Shown here piece by piece: positions 1 to 12,383 of a DNA stretch of 64,000 nt (position 1 is the first letter of the stretch; the number at the start of each line of letters is the position of its first letter). The position numbers were made by a program, and so were the translations under genes. Below the pieces are notes generated by a model that saw only the letters and a list, made by a program, of their open reading frames with translations, searched no databases and had not been told where the DNA came from. Source of the DNA: Aporrectodea caliginosa (lineage: Eukaryota; Annelida; Clitellata; Crassiclitellata; Lumbricidae); the NCBI GenBank assembly GCA_020284085.1, contig JACEVL010000130.1:2503408-2567407 (forward strand). Reading direction: 5' to 3'.

Positions 1-1755
1 CTGCAGTTTTGTTTACATTGGAGTTAGACACACTGTCCGATTCAGGGTAATTTGTTCTATCTGCGTGCAAAATGGCGCTTGTTGAAATGGTGCCTCTGCT
101 GGGAAAAGAACAGAAGTATTTTATTCTATTTGCATATTCTTACCCACTGATAGGCATTATAATATTCTATGTGAACCACAACCAATTATATTCCAGAGAT
201 TTTATCACGTGGATATTACAGAACACGATGTTTCTTGATTATAATACATATGGTTCAGGATTATCTTGTTCTATTACGGTCACGTGGTCTGAACGGCAAA
301 CTGTGATTCGCACATGCATATAGAACATTATAATAGTAAGCGTGTTCCGCTACAGAAGGATAATCAAAAAAATATTACATAAAGAGACAAAATGGATAGA
401 CTAATTCGAAAATAATGCACATATAGGGCCTATACAATGATAGCAAGTATCACAGTTAAAAATGATATTACAAAAATAGCTTTTTCTCTAGAATTATTAT
501 ATAATATACTTTTATAAATAATTACAGCGATAGTCATAATTCATTTCGCTAATAATTATAATGTTCCATGTAATGACGAATCATCATAACATTTAATTGT
601 ATAGAGCTATTTCTGTAATATTTTGTTCTATTTGAACAAATTCCAAAAGTTGCCTTCAAATTATGTTTTCTTATGCAAGAGGCTTCAATCGTCGTGATTG
701 CTTAAAATTGCCGATGTACACATAAATGTTTTCTAAAGATTCTTTCTCTATTTTGTCCCACCAAAGAGTTTTCAGTACTAAATTCTAAGTCACTAAACTT
801 TCTTTTTCGATTTTCTCCGTTTCACCAAAAGTGCGCATAGAACAGTCTACTTCTCATGCGACGACCTGTTGTTGGAGTGTTACTGTCGAATTTGCAATTC
901 AGCTGTTCCTTTGACCGGACGAGACCTCGCTTAAAAAGCACTTCCAAATATAAACGCCTTATTAATATTTAATTGAATTGTCATACTTTTCATGATTGCA
1001 TCATGCCTTTTTCCGTATTCGATGATCAGAATCGATTATAATAACTGCATGTATGAGCCTGACTGATTAGGCTGTGCAACGCCTTTAAGTAAACTCAAAG
1101 CATGGAATGCATGCTTGGATAACTATTGTTAATTGTCGATCTTTCGACGTTCAAAAGATCTTCATCGAGCATTTAATATACGATAGAACTACCTCAACAA
1201 CTTGCTCGTAATTTTCTCTGCCGGACCGAGCTCCAATAATTATCTATCGTCGAAAGTCAATCTCTGTGATGCTTTGCGGTATACTAGAGACCACCTGTTG
1301 GAGATTACGTCATTATTAACTGCAAAATTATGAGATTTTGTATAATCAGAGTTATTATCTGAACTCCATGTAACAGTGCGTAGGCCCTATATCATGTTGT
1401 ATTTTTACCACAACTGCAGAACATGACAGCCTCTTATAATTGAGTGTAAATGCTGTAAAATTGCAATTGATGACCGTGCACAACGTAGGTGTCGTTGAGT
1501 TGTTTTCCCAAAAATATTTCCTTATACGTCTTGCTGAGATGATACGTGATCTTAGGGATGAGACGGGGGTGGGGTCCAGGATTTACAAATATAGTGAACA
1601 CTCAATGGGAGCCAGCGAAAACTTCCGAAGGGTTTTGAAGATGAAAGCAGCGAATTATGTGAAATATTATAGAAATATTTACTCGGTTTCTTCTTTTTCT
1701 ATTCCACTTCATTGCAACATTTAGCGATCATTGATCTCAGTTCAGTTGAACCATT
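1..1755. other. AT-rich sequence, no gene recognised
   Basis: I see no coding exon, RNA gene or bounded transposon here. An 83-codon open frame starts at 72 (MALVEM...). It has no recognised domain and no clear splice context, so I do not call it a gene. The stretch is AT-rich and otherwise featureless. Confidence 0.5.
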
Positions 1756-1855
1756 TCTGTATGTATGTATGCATGTATGTATATATGTATGAATGCATGC
1801 ATGTATGTATGTATGTATGTATACATGCATGTATGTATGTATGTATGCATGCATA
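1755..1855. repeat. (TATG)n microsatellite
   Basis: The sequence is an imperfect tandem of TATG/CATG tetranucleotides. It abuts an L2-like LINE 3' tail that starts near 1858, which fits microsatellite growth from a retrotransposon tail. Confidence 0.9.
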
Positions 1856-2095
1856 TTGAAATTGTAATTGTAATCGAACATTTATATAGCGCCCCTTCAA
1901 GATATCTACTCAGAGGCGCTCTCTGCGCTAGCCTATAATGAAGTTAAATGTCATTACGAACAAATTTATAAGGCCTAATTCTTTTACATCAGTTAGCAAA
2001 ACATATTATTGTAAGTGTAATTGAACATTATATATATCGCCGCTCAAAGAGCAAAACAAATTACAGGCACTCTCTGTGACAGCCTACGTGATATT
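1856..2095 (-). repeat. L2-like LINE/SINE 3' ends, two copies
   Basis: Two pieces (about 1858-1925 and 2018-2095) read, in plus-strand sense, 'atttatatagcgcc', then a short spacer, then 'ggcgctc'. The same module follows recognisable L2-type reverse transcriptase C-termini elsewhere in the window (for example 15900-15985), so these are probably reverse-oriented 3' ends of that LINE or of SINEs sharing its tail. Confidence 0.6.
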
Positions 2096-2283
2096 TTTTA
2101 AGTGTAATTATAAGAACTGAAATATTACATCAAGCAATGCACAGTTAACTGGAACAGTCACCAGTTGCGAGCCCACGTGTAGCCTACACGTGAAACCAGG
2201 CAACGGATTTTCGTCGACCGTTGACAGATAGCTTGGATATTTAGAGAATTTCTGGACCAAGTTGCGTTGCGACAACTGGCAGC

Positions 2284-2570
2284 TATGTATGTGTGAGTGT
2301 ACGTAAATATGTAAGTCTGTATGTATGTATGTATGTATGTATGTATGTATGTATGTATGTATGTATGTATGTATGTATGTATGTATGTATGTATGTATGT
2401 ATGTATGTATGTATGTATGTATGTATGCATGTATGCATGTATGTATGTATTTATGTATTTATGTATTTATGTATTTATGTATTTATGTATTTATGTATTT
2501 ATGTATTTATGTATTTATGTATTTATGTATTTATGTATTTATGTATTTATGTATGTATGTATATATATTC
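2284..2570. repeat. (GTAT)n and (ATTTATGT)n microsatellite
   Basis: From about 2310 to 2440 the unit is GTAT. It then becomes the 8-mer ATTTATGT until about 2550. The open frames across it (Tyr/Val/Cys/Met-only proteins in three frames, Tyr/Ile/His/Thr in the other strand) are translation artefacts. Confidence 0.95.
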
Positions 2571-3053
2571 GTTTAGTAGTAAAAACCAGTTGACACACCA
2601 CGACTGGGAACAGTAAAGGGGACTACAATTGAACTGAAAAGTCTTTAAAGCGTCATTTTTGGCTTTAAGGCTGCGGGCCAGATTTTATTGATTGCGTTAC
2701 AGCGATTGCGGTATCTGCCAGAGATGGCATCCAGTGCGGAAGAGAGGGCCGCCAAGGCAGACGAGGGCCTCTTTTGTGCTTCTAGGACGAATGACACCCA
2801 CGTCCTGCGCAGCCTGTTTCCTCCGCTGACGCGCCACAAATACAGCCTTTGTCAAAGGCCTCATGAATTCAATCTGCCAGCTAAGGACGACCGTAATTTT
2901 ATCCCAAGAATCCTATAATCGACAATCAGTAACATCTGGCCCACAATCTTTAAGCCATAAATGACGTTCTAAAGACATTTTTCAGTTCAGTTGTAGTCCC
3001 TTTTCTGTTCCCTGTTGCGGTGTGTCAACTGGTTTTCATATTAGACGAATAGA
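2566..3053. mobile_element. Fold-back element carrying a CR1-like ORF2 fragment
   Basis: Two arms of about 115 bp (2566-2682 and 2935-3053) are inverted copies at roughly 80-85% identity by eye. Both contain AACCAGTTGACACACC, GGGAACAG and GGGCCAGA in the same order when one is reversed. Between them (2688-2918, plus strand) lies the C-terminus of a CR1-like reverse transcriptase ending in NFIPRIL and a stop, matching the C-termini at 40712 and 40258. The outer edges run into tatatatattcg-type sequence, so exact ends are uncertain. It could be a MITE with an insert, or two inverted insertions. Confidence 0.6.
2688..2918 (+). pseudogene. CR1-like LINE reverse transcriptase C-terminus (fragment)
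   Basis: The frame gives LRYLPEMASSAEERAAKADE, then a 'THVLRSLFPP' block and 'DRNFIPRIL', followed by a stop. The same blocks (SHVLRRFFPP, DSKNFIPRVLYK) occur in the minus-strand copies at 40712-41197 and 40258-40503. Only the last ~75 residues of ORF2 remain, typical of a 5'-truncated LINE. It is not a host gene. Confidence 0.75.
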
Positions 3054-4048
3054 TCTATATAATAATGAATGCAACTCTTCACAGGCTTAAAACGGCTGAA
3101 AAATTAGTATAAAATTCGGTCACAACTCTCAGCCATGTTATCTCCGTTATTTACAACTCAGCCGCCCCTCCATTCTTTTCATCGGCTACTTCTATGTACC
3201 GTTGTCATTTCATATGTTTTCAATTTGATAATTGTCCAACAGCTTATATAACCCTTCATGGGAATTGTTACATTCCCGCCAGAATTACGGCGACTATCTG
3301 GCCAATGTTGCCAGCTCTATTGCCTTGCAATTTTTGCAGGCCTTTCGATCACGACTCTAAGCCACACTTTAGAATATCTCTTCTTATTCTCCTCTTATCC
3401 CATCTTTATTGCCTCTCCAATTCCAGACATCATACACCGCAGCTCTATGTAATACTGACCTTGAACCTGAGTGTGGAACCAGGATTTGACCATATCTGTT
3501 TCACCGATTTAGTTTTTAACAGAGCGTCTGTGAATAATCTGGTTCCTATGACTTCGCTTTAGGGCGCCGAAGAAGTCCTGAGAATAGAATTAGACGTTAG
3601 GAATAATATCACGGCTTGAGCCACGCAACCCCCATCATTTCCATCCAATTACCTCCATAACTTATTTCGATATAATTATGAAAAGTATTTAGGGAAACTC
3701 AGAAGAAAGTAGAACTATAAATATAGTCTTGTTTCATAATTTTACTTAATATGCAAAGTAAAAATCACGAAAAATTTAGAAGGAAGTCGATGATACTAAC
3801 TGGAGCTAATTTTTAAAATCAAGCCAAATACCGGAAGCAATGTAATATTTAATAGACGCCTAAGGCTTACAACAGTTTTACTCACAACAAAAAAATCATA
3901 AGTCGTATTGTAGGTTAGAAATCATAAGGAAATTTACAGGCTTACCATAAATATTAGTGAAACATGAAGTCCTACCGATGACGAACTTATAGCAAGCCTA
4001 CGAATTTCGGGCTTAGTGAAAATAATTAGAGACATGATTTGATGATGA
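3054..4048. other. Intergenic, nothing recognised
   Basis: Open frames of up to 122 codons occur on the plus strand (3194-3562), but none shows a domain, splice context or repeat homology that I recognise. No RNA gene is visible. Confidence 0.4.
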
Positions 4049-4050
4049 TA

Positions 4051-5060
4051 CAGGGTGGGCCATTAAAAATGAGAACATCGCGTTCAATCTGAATTATTTA
4101 GGTTATTAATATATTTTTTCTTTTCAAAATGCAAATAATTTGTTGCTAAATCTTATATTCTGTGTGTCCGCCTCCGTTTTCAACAATTTCTTCTAAATGT
4201 CTGTGCCACGCGATCGTAATAATGATGCTCCTGTCTATAAATCTCTGGGACATTTTTCGCCAATCCTGAACAATGGCCAGCTTTGGTTGTTCTATTGTTG
4301 TAAATTTACGACAAAGGTAGACTTTTGTTTAAGGGGACCTCAAACAGCATAATCTACCGGGTTTATATGTCTAATTTGATGAAGGTTCTCCTGGTGATGG
4401 AAGTTGAGTGCGTCTTGTTGTGTGTGAAGGAGCTCCGCCATGCTGCAACGTCCAGTTGTGACGATTACATGTTGCTCAGATATCAGGAAGTGAACCTGTT
4501 TCTAGACCATGATCACAATAGTATTTACTGTTTACTTTTACTCCGGGTCCAACAAACACTACATTGGTTTTTTCCATCCAAGACACACCGACCGAAACCA
4601 AATATCTTGGGGTCTTCGACTGCCGAAGCCATGATGCTGCAACTGAGATGTCCACGTTCGCATACGAGTCTTGTTGTTGGAATTTGCTTTTCTTTCTTAC
4701 ATCGGAATAAACACGATCACTTTGAGAATTAACTGGTGTGGCAACTGTAGGCCTAAATGTCTTTTCATCTGTGAACCAACATAATGCTTCGTGCTCTTCT
4801 CGCGTTAGGAAACATTTCAAGTAGGCTATATACCTGATGACTTCGTTGCAGTCGTTTTAATTTACAGCATTCACCTGCCCCATCACATGATTGTACGCTT
4901 TAAGTGGTAAATTTTGCTTCACAGTACGTCGAAATGGCTTGATTTGGTAAGTAAGTATATCATAAAATAATTTACGTGTTTAAGATTTCCTAAAAACACA
5001 ATCTGATATAGTATTAAACACGACTGAACGCGATGTTCTCATTTTTAATGGCCCACCCGG
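4051..5060 (-). mobile_element. Tc1/mariner-superfamily transposon with TA duplication
   Basis: The element is 1010 bp long. Terminal inverted repeats of about 35 bp begin CAGGGTGGGCCATTAAAAAT on the left and CCGGGTGGGCCATTAAAAAT on the right, differing at the second base. A TA dinucleotide lies on each side (4049-4050, 5061-5062). The minus-strand frame 4476-4820 carries WFTDEKTFR, PVNSQSDRVY, VSVGVSWMEKT and PGVKVNSKYY, the signature of an IS630/Tc1/Tc3-type transposase around its second catalytic acidic position. At 1 kb with only ~115 open codons the copy is degenerate. It sits inside the 3' tail of a CR1-like LINE; an unoccupied relative is at 40591-40610. Confidence 0.88.
4476..4820 (-). 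pseudogene. Degenerate Tc1/mariner-like transposase
   Basis: The open frame of 114 codons matches the central part of Tc3-like transposases of the DDE superfamily, which cut DNA at their inverted repeats and insert at TA. Full-length family members run about 340 residues. No helix-turn-helix N-terminus and no C-terminal NSPDLNPIE-type block are in this frame, so the copy is non-functional. Confidence 0.8.
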
Positions 5061-5150
5061 TATATTCGTTTATTTATCAAGCAGGAAGACACACCGCTTC
5101 ACAACTTACATACAGAAAGGCTACTATAAAGAAAAAAAGGGAAAAATGTT
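5061..5150 (-). mobile_element. CR1-like LINE 3' end
   Basis: The stretch tattcgtttatttatcaagc and the following ggaagacacaccgcttcaca are nearly identical to 40601-40690, which follow directly a CR1-like ORF2 C-terminus on the minus strand. This is the 3' untranslated end of the same LINE family, interrupted on its tail side by the Tc1/mariner-like insertion. It also lies close to the 3' end of the peptide-precursor gene. Confidence 0.75.
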
Positions 5151-5236
5151 AGATTGTGTAGATTTTATTGTGTAGGCTGTGACAACACTCAAGATATTAA
5201 GCCTTTTGCGTCTACTTTAAGATTTCTTCGTCTGCT

Positions 5237-5242
5237 TTTATT
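5237..5242 (-). promoter_or_regulatory. Candidate polyadenylation signal (AATAAA)
   Basis: The plus-strand tttatt reads AATAAA on the minus strand, about 105 bases after the stop of the peptide-precursor exon ending at 5348. Spacing is plausible for a short 3' UTR. Only the hexamer supports it. Confidence 0.4.
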
Positions 5243-5347
5243 GTTGTTTCTTTTTATGGCGACTCTTGCAGCTGTCGTCATGACTCATGATCCTCCGATT
5301 TCATCAGACAATAATTGGAGTCGATCATCGGAGGAGCAGCAGGAGGC

Positions 5348-5616
5348 TCACCGAGTTCCATAGGAGGAGGAGGCGCAGTCGTCCGGGGTTCGGTCAAGGT
5401 CCGTTGCGTAGGTGTTCCTCTTCCGTTTTCCCACAAACATTCGCTGCGTCTTGGGGTCGACTTCGTTACCGATGCTCGAGTAGAGTCGGAGCAGAAGCCG
5501 GATGCGAGGATCCAGGTCTTCACCGTCCTTCGTTCTCTTTACGGCGTCAAACGCTAAGTCCCCGGACTCATCGTAGTCGCTTCTGACCGATAGAAGCTCC
5601 GCCGGAACTCTGACAC
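5348..5616 (-). CDS. Peptide precursor, exon 2 (mature peptide and stop)
   Basis: The exon encodes 88 residues starting [20 protein letters not shown]. It has no early in-frame Met, so a start-to-stop ORF search misses it. It contains the KR and GKRKR processing sites and ends SSSYGTR followed by TGA. Composition is clearly more GC-rich than the flanks, as expected of coding sequence. The antisense and +1 open frames over the same stretch (plus strand 5287-5586, minus 5278-5523) have no such organisation and are shadows. Confidence 0.72.
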
Positions 5617-6028
5617 CTGATCAGATATACAGGTAACATAAGCACAAATGATATATATTGGCAGCAAATGCAAGTGGTGGGATTTTTGCATTGGAGGACC
5701 TAAAGTCCAGGATGCCTAAAGTGATAATTACTGTCCGTTTTAAACGATGCAGTTCGGCTAATTGGTGGGATTACAAAGTTTGGTCATAATTATATCTAAC
5801 TATGTCATGTGGGACGAGCTTCATAGGTGCCCTTGCATTGAGGCTAAATCGTTGGAATGATGGCTGGTTGTTCGCCCGTCGCGGGCTGCAACAGAGCAAC
5901 ATGAATCAGCGGTCGGCCATCATTATGGAACAATATTGGAACATGCTTCCATGCAATCTCTGCCATCGGTTTTCTTCTACTTTCCATTCTTCTAATCTGG
6001 TACGGGGGTGGCCGACTGGTTAGAGCGC

Positions 6029-6100
<72 letters not shown>

Positions 6101-9100
6101 TATTATTGTTATTATTATATTATATTATTATTATTTTATTTTTTTTATTTATTTTTTATTATTATTATTATTATTACAAACATATTTAATGGGTGCAAAG
6201 TCACACATAAATGCGAATAGGCGGCGTCTAGAAGAATGAGTTTCGACACAATTATTAGGATGACTTGCAACACGGAACAGGAAGCAATGAGAGTTTCATA
6301 GTTTTCTGGTCTCAGTTAGACAAATACGTGTGTTGACACTGAGCGGCTCAAGTCTGCGTTCATACTGTATCCACACAATAAAGGAGATTTATTATCGAGA
6401 TTATTAAAAGCTTCCAATGAAGCTCCGTAATTATAATCACCTTGGATTAAAAGTGGTGTGCAATTACAAGAGAAGTAGAAAGACAAAAGCCACTATCCAT
6501 TCTTCCGTCCGTCATTCTGTCGTTCGTCAATCTATTCGTCCACTCAACCACTCAGCAGATCCACCCAAAACCCATCAAGCAATCCGTCCATCCATCCATC
6601 CTTCACTCACCCACCCATCTAAACATCCACCTATCCTTCTTTCCATCCATTCAGCCACCCACCAACCCACCAACTTGCTGTCTGGTTAACTACTCTCATA
6701 GTCGTTGTTTCGAGTGTGTTCTTCTGACGCTTGCATATTTTGATAGATCTAGACATGGGTTCCGAGTTATCGGTTAGAGAGTTTCTCTATGGTGTCTAGA
6801 GTTCATCTTAGATATGTTTGCTTTTTGTAAAACTGCCAGCAGTCTGTGGAGACGCCTAATGGTGCATACATATAAGCTAAGACATGGATAGAATGCTTTC
6901 TCTTTCAATTTCTCTTCTTTCTCGTCATTTGCGATATCTGATATCACGGATAGCGTTCTGTTCCACGCTCCTGAATCGGATGGACGGACGGATGGACGGA
7001 CGGATGACCAGATGAGAGCACTGTATCGTATTATAATGGGCCTATATATGTGCTACACTTACACAAAGTGTGTACATGCGGAAGAGAATATGGTAAGCAG
7101 GGATAGCTTTTCCTCCCATTTGAAGTGCACAGATCTTGAAATTATATGTGCCAGTGTCATTTAGGATGCTTGCTTAACTTCTGAATCCATAAAATATTTA
7201 ATAGGCTCAAATTTTGCCCAAAATGGTTTGTTATTTTAAGTAATAGGCCTATATTTGACACATTTTATATATATATAAATATATATATATATATCAGTTG
7301 ATCGTGTCAGTTATAATGCCACCTCTTTCAATTTATCAGCACCAGTTGCATTTGGATCCCAGTCGCTTTTAGTACACACTCTTCGTTAAAGTGTCAATCA
7401 GTTGAGTTTGTGCCTTGACTGTCTCGCGGTTTGTCAATCGATGCATCTGGAAACGCTTCTCAACATCTTCAGCTCATGTATGGAAACTGGCCTTAGCAGC
7501 TTTAGGAAATGACGTACAGGACTGCAGAATTTTTTCATCGTTTGCATTCTTTATAATTCGGCGCTTTATGAAGTTCTGGTTTATCTCAAGCATAACAACA
7601 TCTTAATTGTAGTTTATTTTTCTGCTTTGGAGTCCTTTCACTCTTGAACGTCTGCTTCATAATTATCAGTTATCACGCCACCTTGTTCAATTTATTGGCA
7701 TTGTCTTTATCATCACCAGTCCGTCCTTCCACCCACCAATCCATCCACCCATCAATCCATCCATCCACCCATCAATCCATCCATCCACCCATCATCAATC
7801 CATCCATCCACCCATCAATCCATCCATCCATCCACAAATCCCTCCATGCACCCATCAGTCGAACTGCAAGCTGAAGTTCTTCTCGTTGGACTGCCTTGGT
7901 GGTCTTAAGCATATTATTTCTGTTATCTTGTATGTACGTCTTTTCTTTGATCGCCTTCTAACTTCTTCCTGAACAATTTAAACAGCTGCTAATCTTCTTA
8001 ATTGAGTACACGTGTCCCTAAGATTAGAGATACATATATCCATTTTAATTTGTATACACGTGCAACATATGCACCCAATTTCTGCCCCTGTTATCGCTTC
8101 AAAGCTTCGGCGGATGTTCTGACTTCAAAACAGTTGTAATGAGTTCACACTGGTCGATGTATCAGACAAAAGCATCAAGTGCGTATGAACAACGAATAAC
8201 GATTCTCATTCGATTGCTTACGCTTTCAACTTAAACTAGGGCCACATTTTTGAGTCCTTTCCAATTTTCCATCGTCTTAATTAAAGTCCGTAATCATGTT
8301 TATCTGCTGCCTCATCTTATTCTGCTAATTGCAGAGAGGACCGTATTATCCATTAGGCACAGTAGGCACTGTGCATACTATAGGGCCTACGAACCTGTCA
8401 GGGCCTACGAATCTGTCAGGGCCTACGCAAGTCTGAAAATGAGATATTGAAAAAATAAGTTTAGTGATTAAATTTGAAGAGAAAATGCAAAAAGAAAATT
8501 TCTTGGCCTAATTTAATAATTTTTGTAATTGTACTGAAACAGTTTAACTTTAATATATTAACTTAAAGTTAAGTTAAGCTGTGTTACAGCCTTCATTTTG
8601 TAAACTTTACGGCTCTTTGCATTAGCAAAATCACATTATAGCCTAACGTCTTCAAATGTAATTTCCCGCTTTAATGCAGCGCTGGCAGTTGGGGTATATG
8701 AATGCACGAATGCCTAGGGCCTACGACGACCTTGAAACGGCCCTGATTGCAGAAGTACATCGACCTGTCACACTTCTCCTAAAATCTCAATATATATTTA
8801 GGATGACAGTTTGACCTCATAACAAAATGCGTTGTTCTTTGCTTTGTTCATTTCCTGGCATGCCCTCCTGTCCTGTTCAAATAACACCGTGAGAGCATGC
8901 AGCGCTTAACTGTGTCTTTATGATCGCCAGCTAGATCCATGGAGTGTTTCATGATCTAGTAGAAACCGAGCGACAGACCTCTTCAACGGGTGCTTCATTG
9001 CCAAGCACGCTGGCTTTGTAGACTGAACAGTTATATGGACCCTTTCTAAATCACCTGAAAGTCGCTGTTCTGAACGTCCTAGACCTGCGTGATTACAGCG

Positions 9101-10426
9101 CCCAGCTAGGATGTCTGGGAGAGTCGTAACCTAGCGATGTTTGGAATCGTGGAAATGGCAAAGCTATAACGACGGCGCGCCCACACACTGAAAAATCTTA
9201 TTAAATGACCGTTCCGTCTTCTCATAGAGCGGAGCCAAATCACTACAAGGAGTGGAATAGTCCACCCATTGAAAGGTGGAATAGCCGACCGCTGAAAAGG
9301 TGGAATACTTCATAATTGATGGAATGGTCCAGCAGTTATTTGTGAACTGGGTAAATGATATTTAAATTAAAAGTTTAAGAAAAAAAATTGAAATTACAAG
9401 TAGGTTTCTATTGTCGAACCTAATAAAATCTTACAGGCCTTTTCATATGACCTTTCTTAAGCAACCTCTATTATTCTAATAATATTCGTAAGATTAGATT
9501 TTTATTAATTGTAAGTCGGCACCTGAAGAGAGTAGTCAGTCATGTTACAATCAATCACAAATTATTATGAAGAGTAGCCTACAAAGTCTTTCAAATGGTA
9601 TTTTTTATGCTGGCATTTTCAAACAATTATAATTTTGTTTAATGAATGAATGAATGAATATGCATGCAATTCAGCCGCTCAGCGTCTTTACGTCTTGATA
9701 GAAAACAAAAAAGTTTTAAATTCATAGCCTTTTGTAAACGGTCTACAAACTCTATACATGCTCTCAGTATTCGTTTGGAAGCGCCACAGTTGTGTTATGG
9801 GTGGTAAAAATCCATAAAAGCACAGCCTGCTGTGCGTTGATCACACATAGTAAGAGATGGAAATCTTGACCAGCCACACTCAGAGCATGAATTTTTTGTC
9901 AGAGATTAAAAAAACATTAATTAAAATACAAGAAAAAATGCTTTAATTTGATTAATAGCTACAGAAATAATATTAAAAGAAAAAGAAGAAGAGCAGTGCA
10001 TTGAGCTAGCCTGAAAGGGTATGAAGTGTTATCGACTTCATTTTCTTAGACTCGGCATATGATGGCGGATGGCCAGTCCTCTCCCTCGCCGTCTGATCTC
10101 CCACGGACAGTGTACGGTGAATGTACTCATTACAGCTGTGTTGGCTAGGGGCGCGGGTGGAGAAGAAATCTCGAAACAGATCTCTGCCTTGGCAGGGATT
10201 TGAACCCGACCTCTCAGTACGCTAGCCACTACGCTATTGCTGACAGTTAGGCTAACAACTGGGCGCTATAGCATTGTGAGTCGTAGACCGCGTATACAGG
10301 CGAGCTCTGTGTATGTGTAGCTTACATGTATCTAAGCCCTATTCATTGCTATATAGTTCTCTTTTCAAATGATGAAAGTTCCAGTGAAATACTGGTGAAC
10401 CCAGTGTCAAGATATTGGCTTAACAC

Positions 10427-10490
<64 letters not shown>

Positions 10491-12306
10491 AACGATGGCG
10501 CTGTTGTGCTTTACCCCAGCAGCAGGTATTCTCAGACGTGTATGCTACGGTTACCCGGCTGCTTCATAGCGCAACCCTACTAGGCTGGTGCGAGACGATT
10601 GATGGATCCAGAGTTTAACGACATCCTGTGGCAACAAAGGCCGTTGACGTCGACAGAAATTATTTTGCACAGTTCTCGCCGCTCGATCGCTTGGTGCAAT
10701 ACAATAACTATCATCATTATGTATACACTGCATGCGACGTTGCCTATCTATAGTGTCTGTCATCTGCTGGCCAATTCCGATACACCTAGGGACCTTCAAA
10801 ATTGGTGTAAGTTGGCACGCGTTGCAATTGTAATCGTAATCTCCAAACTTCTAAAGCGCCACTCTAAAACGAAGCGTAGGGCACCAGCTTATTCACGAGC
10901 GCTGCGTGGAGTCAGAGGGGTCGTCCAAAGGGGTAGTCCGAAGGAGGCTCGAGTTTCCAGAGGGTCAGAGGGACAGAGTAGCTGTTAAGGTGGGTGTCGT
11001 TTAGGTCGAGAATTGGAAGGTGAAAGGATCAGGTGAGTCGGGGTAAGAGTTGTTGAAGAGGAGAGACTTCAGTTTTGAGTGGAAAGCCCGAGGGTTGATG
11101 GATAGAAGAGCCTGAGGCAGATGATGGTGAATGGATGGCAATGATAGTAGGCTACGTGCCACTGTATGACGCATGTAATTCGGCTGCAGTGCTGGCGAGA
11201 AAATACACCTTTTACTACATGCAATCAAGACTTACCACCTCTTGCTACATTGCTAGAGTTTCTAACCCTTCCACCTCTTTTCCACCGGAATTGTCTACGA
11301 AGAGGCCACCTTTTATTTTCACAGAGCACTGATTAAACGTCTGACGAGAGCCATTCACAGTTGGTACAAACCACCGTGCACGTTTGGATTTGTCACTTTC
11401 AGCAGGCCCGGATTTAGGCATGCGCACTATGTGCCAGTGCACAGGGGCCTCCATCACATAGGGCCTCCACCACAAATGCAAGAATTTTTTACTTGTGTTT
11501 CATAATTAATTATGAAATATTTCAAATATTTCAACAGTGCACACAGACACAGTTTAAAAAAATATCTAAACCCAAGAAACAGTTAAAACTTAAAAGGTCA
11601 GAAGTTAGTTTGTCTCGACCTCTCGGCGTGAAGTCATGTCAAATTAGTGGAACTTTGAGTGTTTTCTTCTTCCCAAATTCGGTCACCAGGTCCTCAAAGT
11701 TGATCTCACGCAGAATGTCAGCTTCTATGCTCATCAGAGCTAGGTGGGACAACCGTTCATCGATGTGCGAAGTCTGTTCTTTTCTAGTTTCATTTTTGAG
11801 AAGCGTTGGTAGAATAGAAGTTGGATTGACGAGAGGAATTATTGCTAAATAGAAGTCGGATTGATGAATAATTTATGCTTAGATAGAATTGAGATTAATG
11901 AAGAGATTCTTGTTTGAATAGAAGTTGAATTGTTGTTTAAATAGAAGTTAGATTGATGAAAAAAATTCTTGCCTAAATAGAAGCTGGATTGATTCAAAGG
12001 ATTCTTGCCAAAGTAGAAATTGTATTGATGAAATATAATAATGCTACAATGGGCGAATAATTTAGAACGCTAACACGACAGATTACCCAAGCTTCAATTA
12101 CAGCTTTTTGGGAATTGGGATATGCTGGAGTTGACGCGTCGTGTTACGCGAGTCGTGACTCGTGAGCCTATAACTGCAGACTTTCAGGCATCATCCGCGC
12201 CTGGCCTGCGGCGTGCTAAGGGCCTCAGCCACAGCGGTGCACTGGGCCTCCACCTAAGCAAATACGGCACTGACTTTCAGCATTTCGGTACTTACTAATA
12301 ATTAGA

Positions 12307-12383
<77 letters not shown>

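Larger units (their letters stand above)
5617..8335 (-). other. Intron of the peptide-precursor gene: simple repeats
   Basis: This part of the long intron contains (TTA)n at 6028-6175, a CCAT-type degenerate tract at 6570-6675, (TA)n at 7259-7295 and a CCATCCACCCATCAAT-type minisatellite at 7725-7860. At 6005-6030 the words ggtggccgactggttagagcgc look like the A-box head of a tRNA-derived SINE running straight into the TTA tract. I see no exon. Confidence 0.6.

Noticed and set aside
72..323. 83-codon ORF with hydrophobic segment
   Set aside because: No recognised family, no convincing splice sites, and no codon or composition difference from the surrounding sequence.
2293..2616. Overlapping ORFs of Tyr/Val/Cys/Met repeats
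   Set aside because: They are translations of GTAT/ATTTATGT microsatellites open in several frames at once, with no splice or domain support.
5287..5586. Plus-strand 99-codon Arg/Ser-rich ORF
   Set aside because: It is antisense to peptide-precursor exon 2, which has an acceptor, processing sites and a stop in order.
6008..6220. Poly-Leu ORF suggestive of a membrane protein
   Set aside because: It is a (TTA)n tract attached to a SINE head.
7725..7860. CRISPR-like array
   Set aside because: The units are a degenerate short minisatellite in a eukaryotic intron without unique spacers.
10190..10260. tRNA gene
   Set aside because: A and B boxes are present but no complete cloverleaf; it fits a tRNA-derived SINE.
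10326..10583. ORF with 22 consecutive Asp
   Set aside because: It is a (GAT)n(GAC)n microsatellite without conserved flanks.
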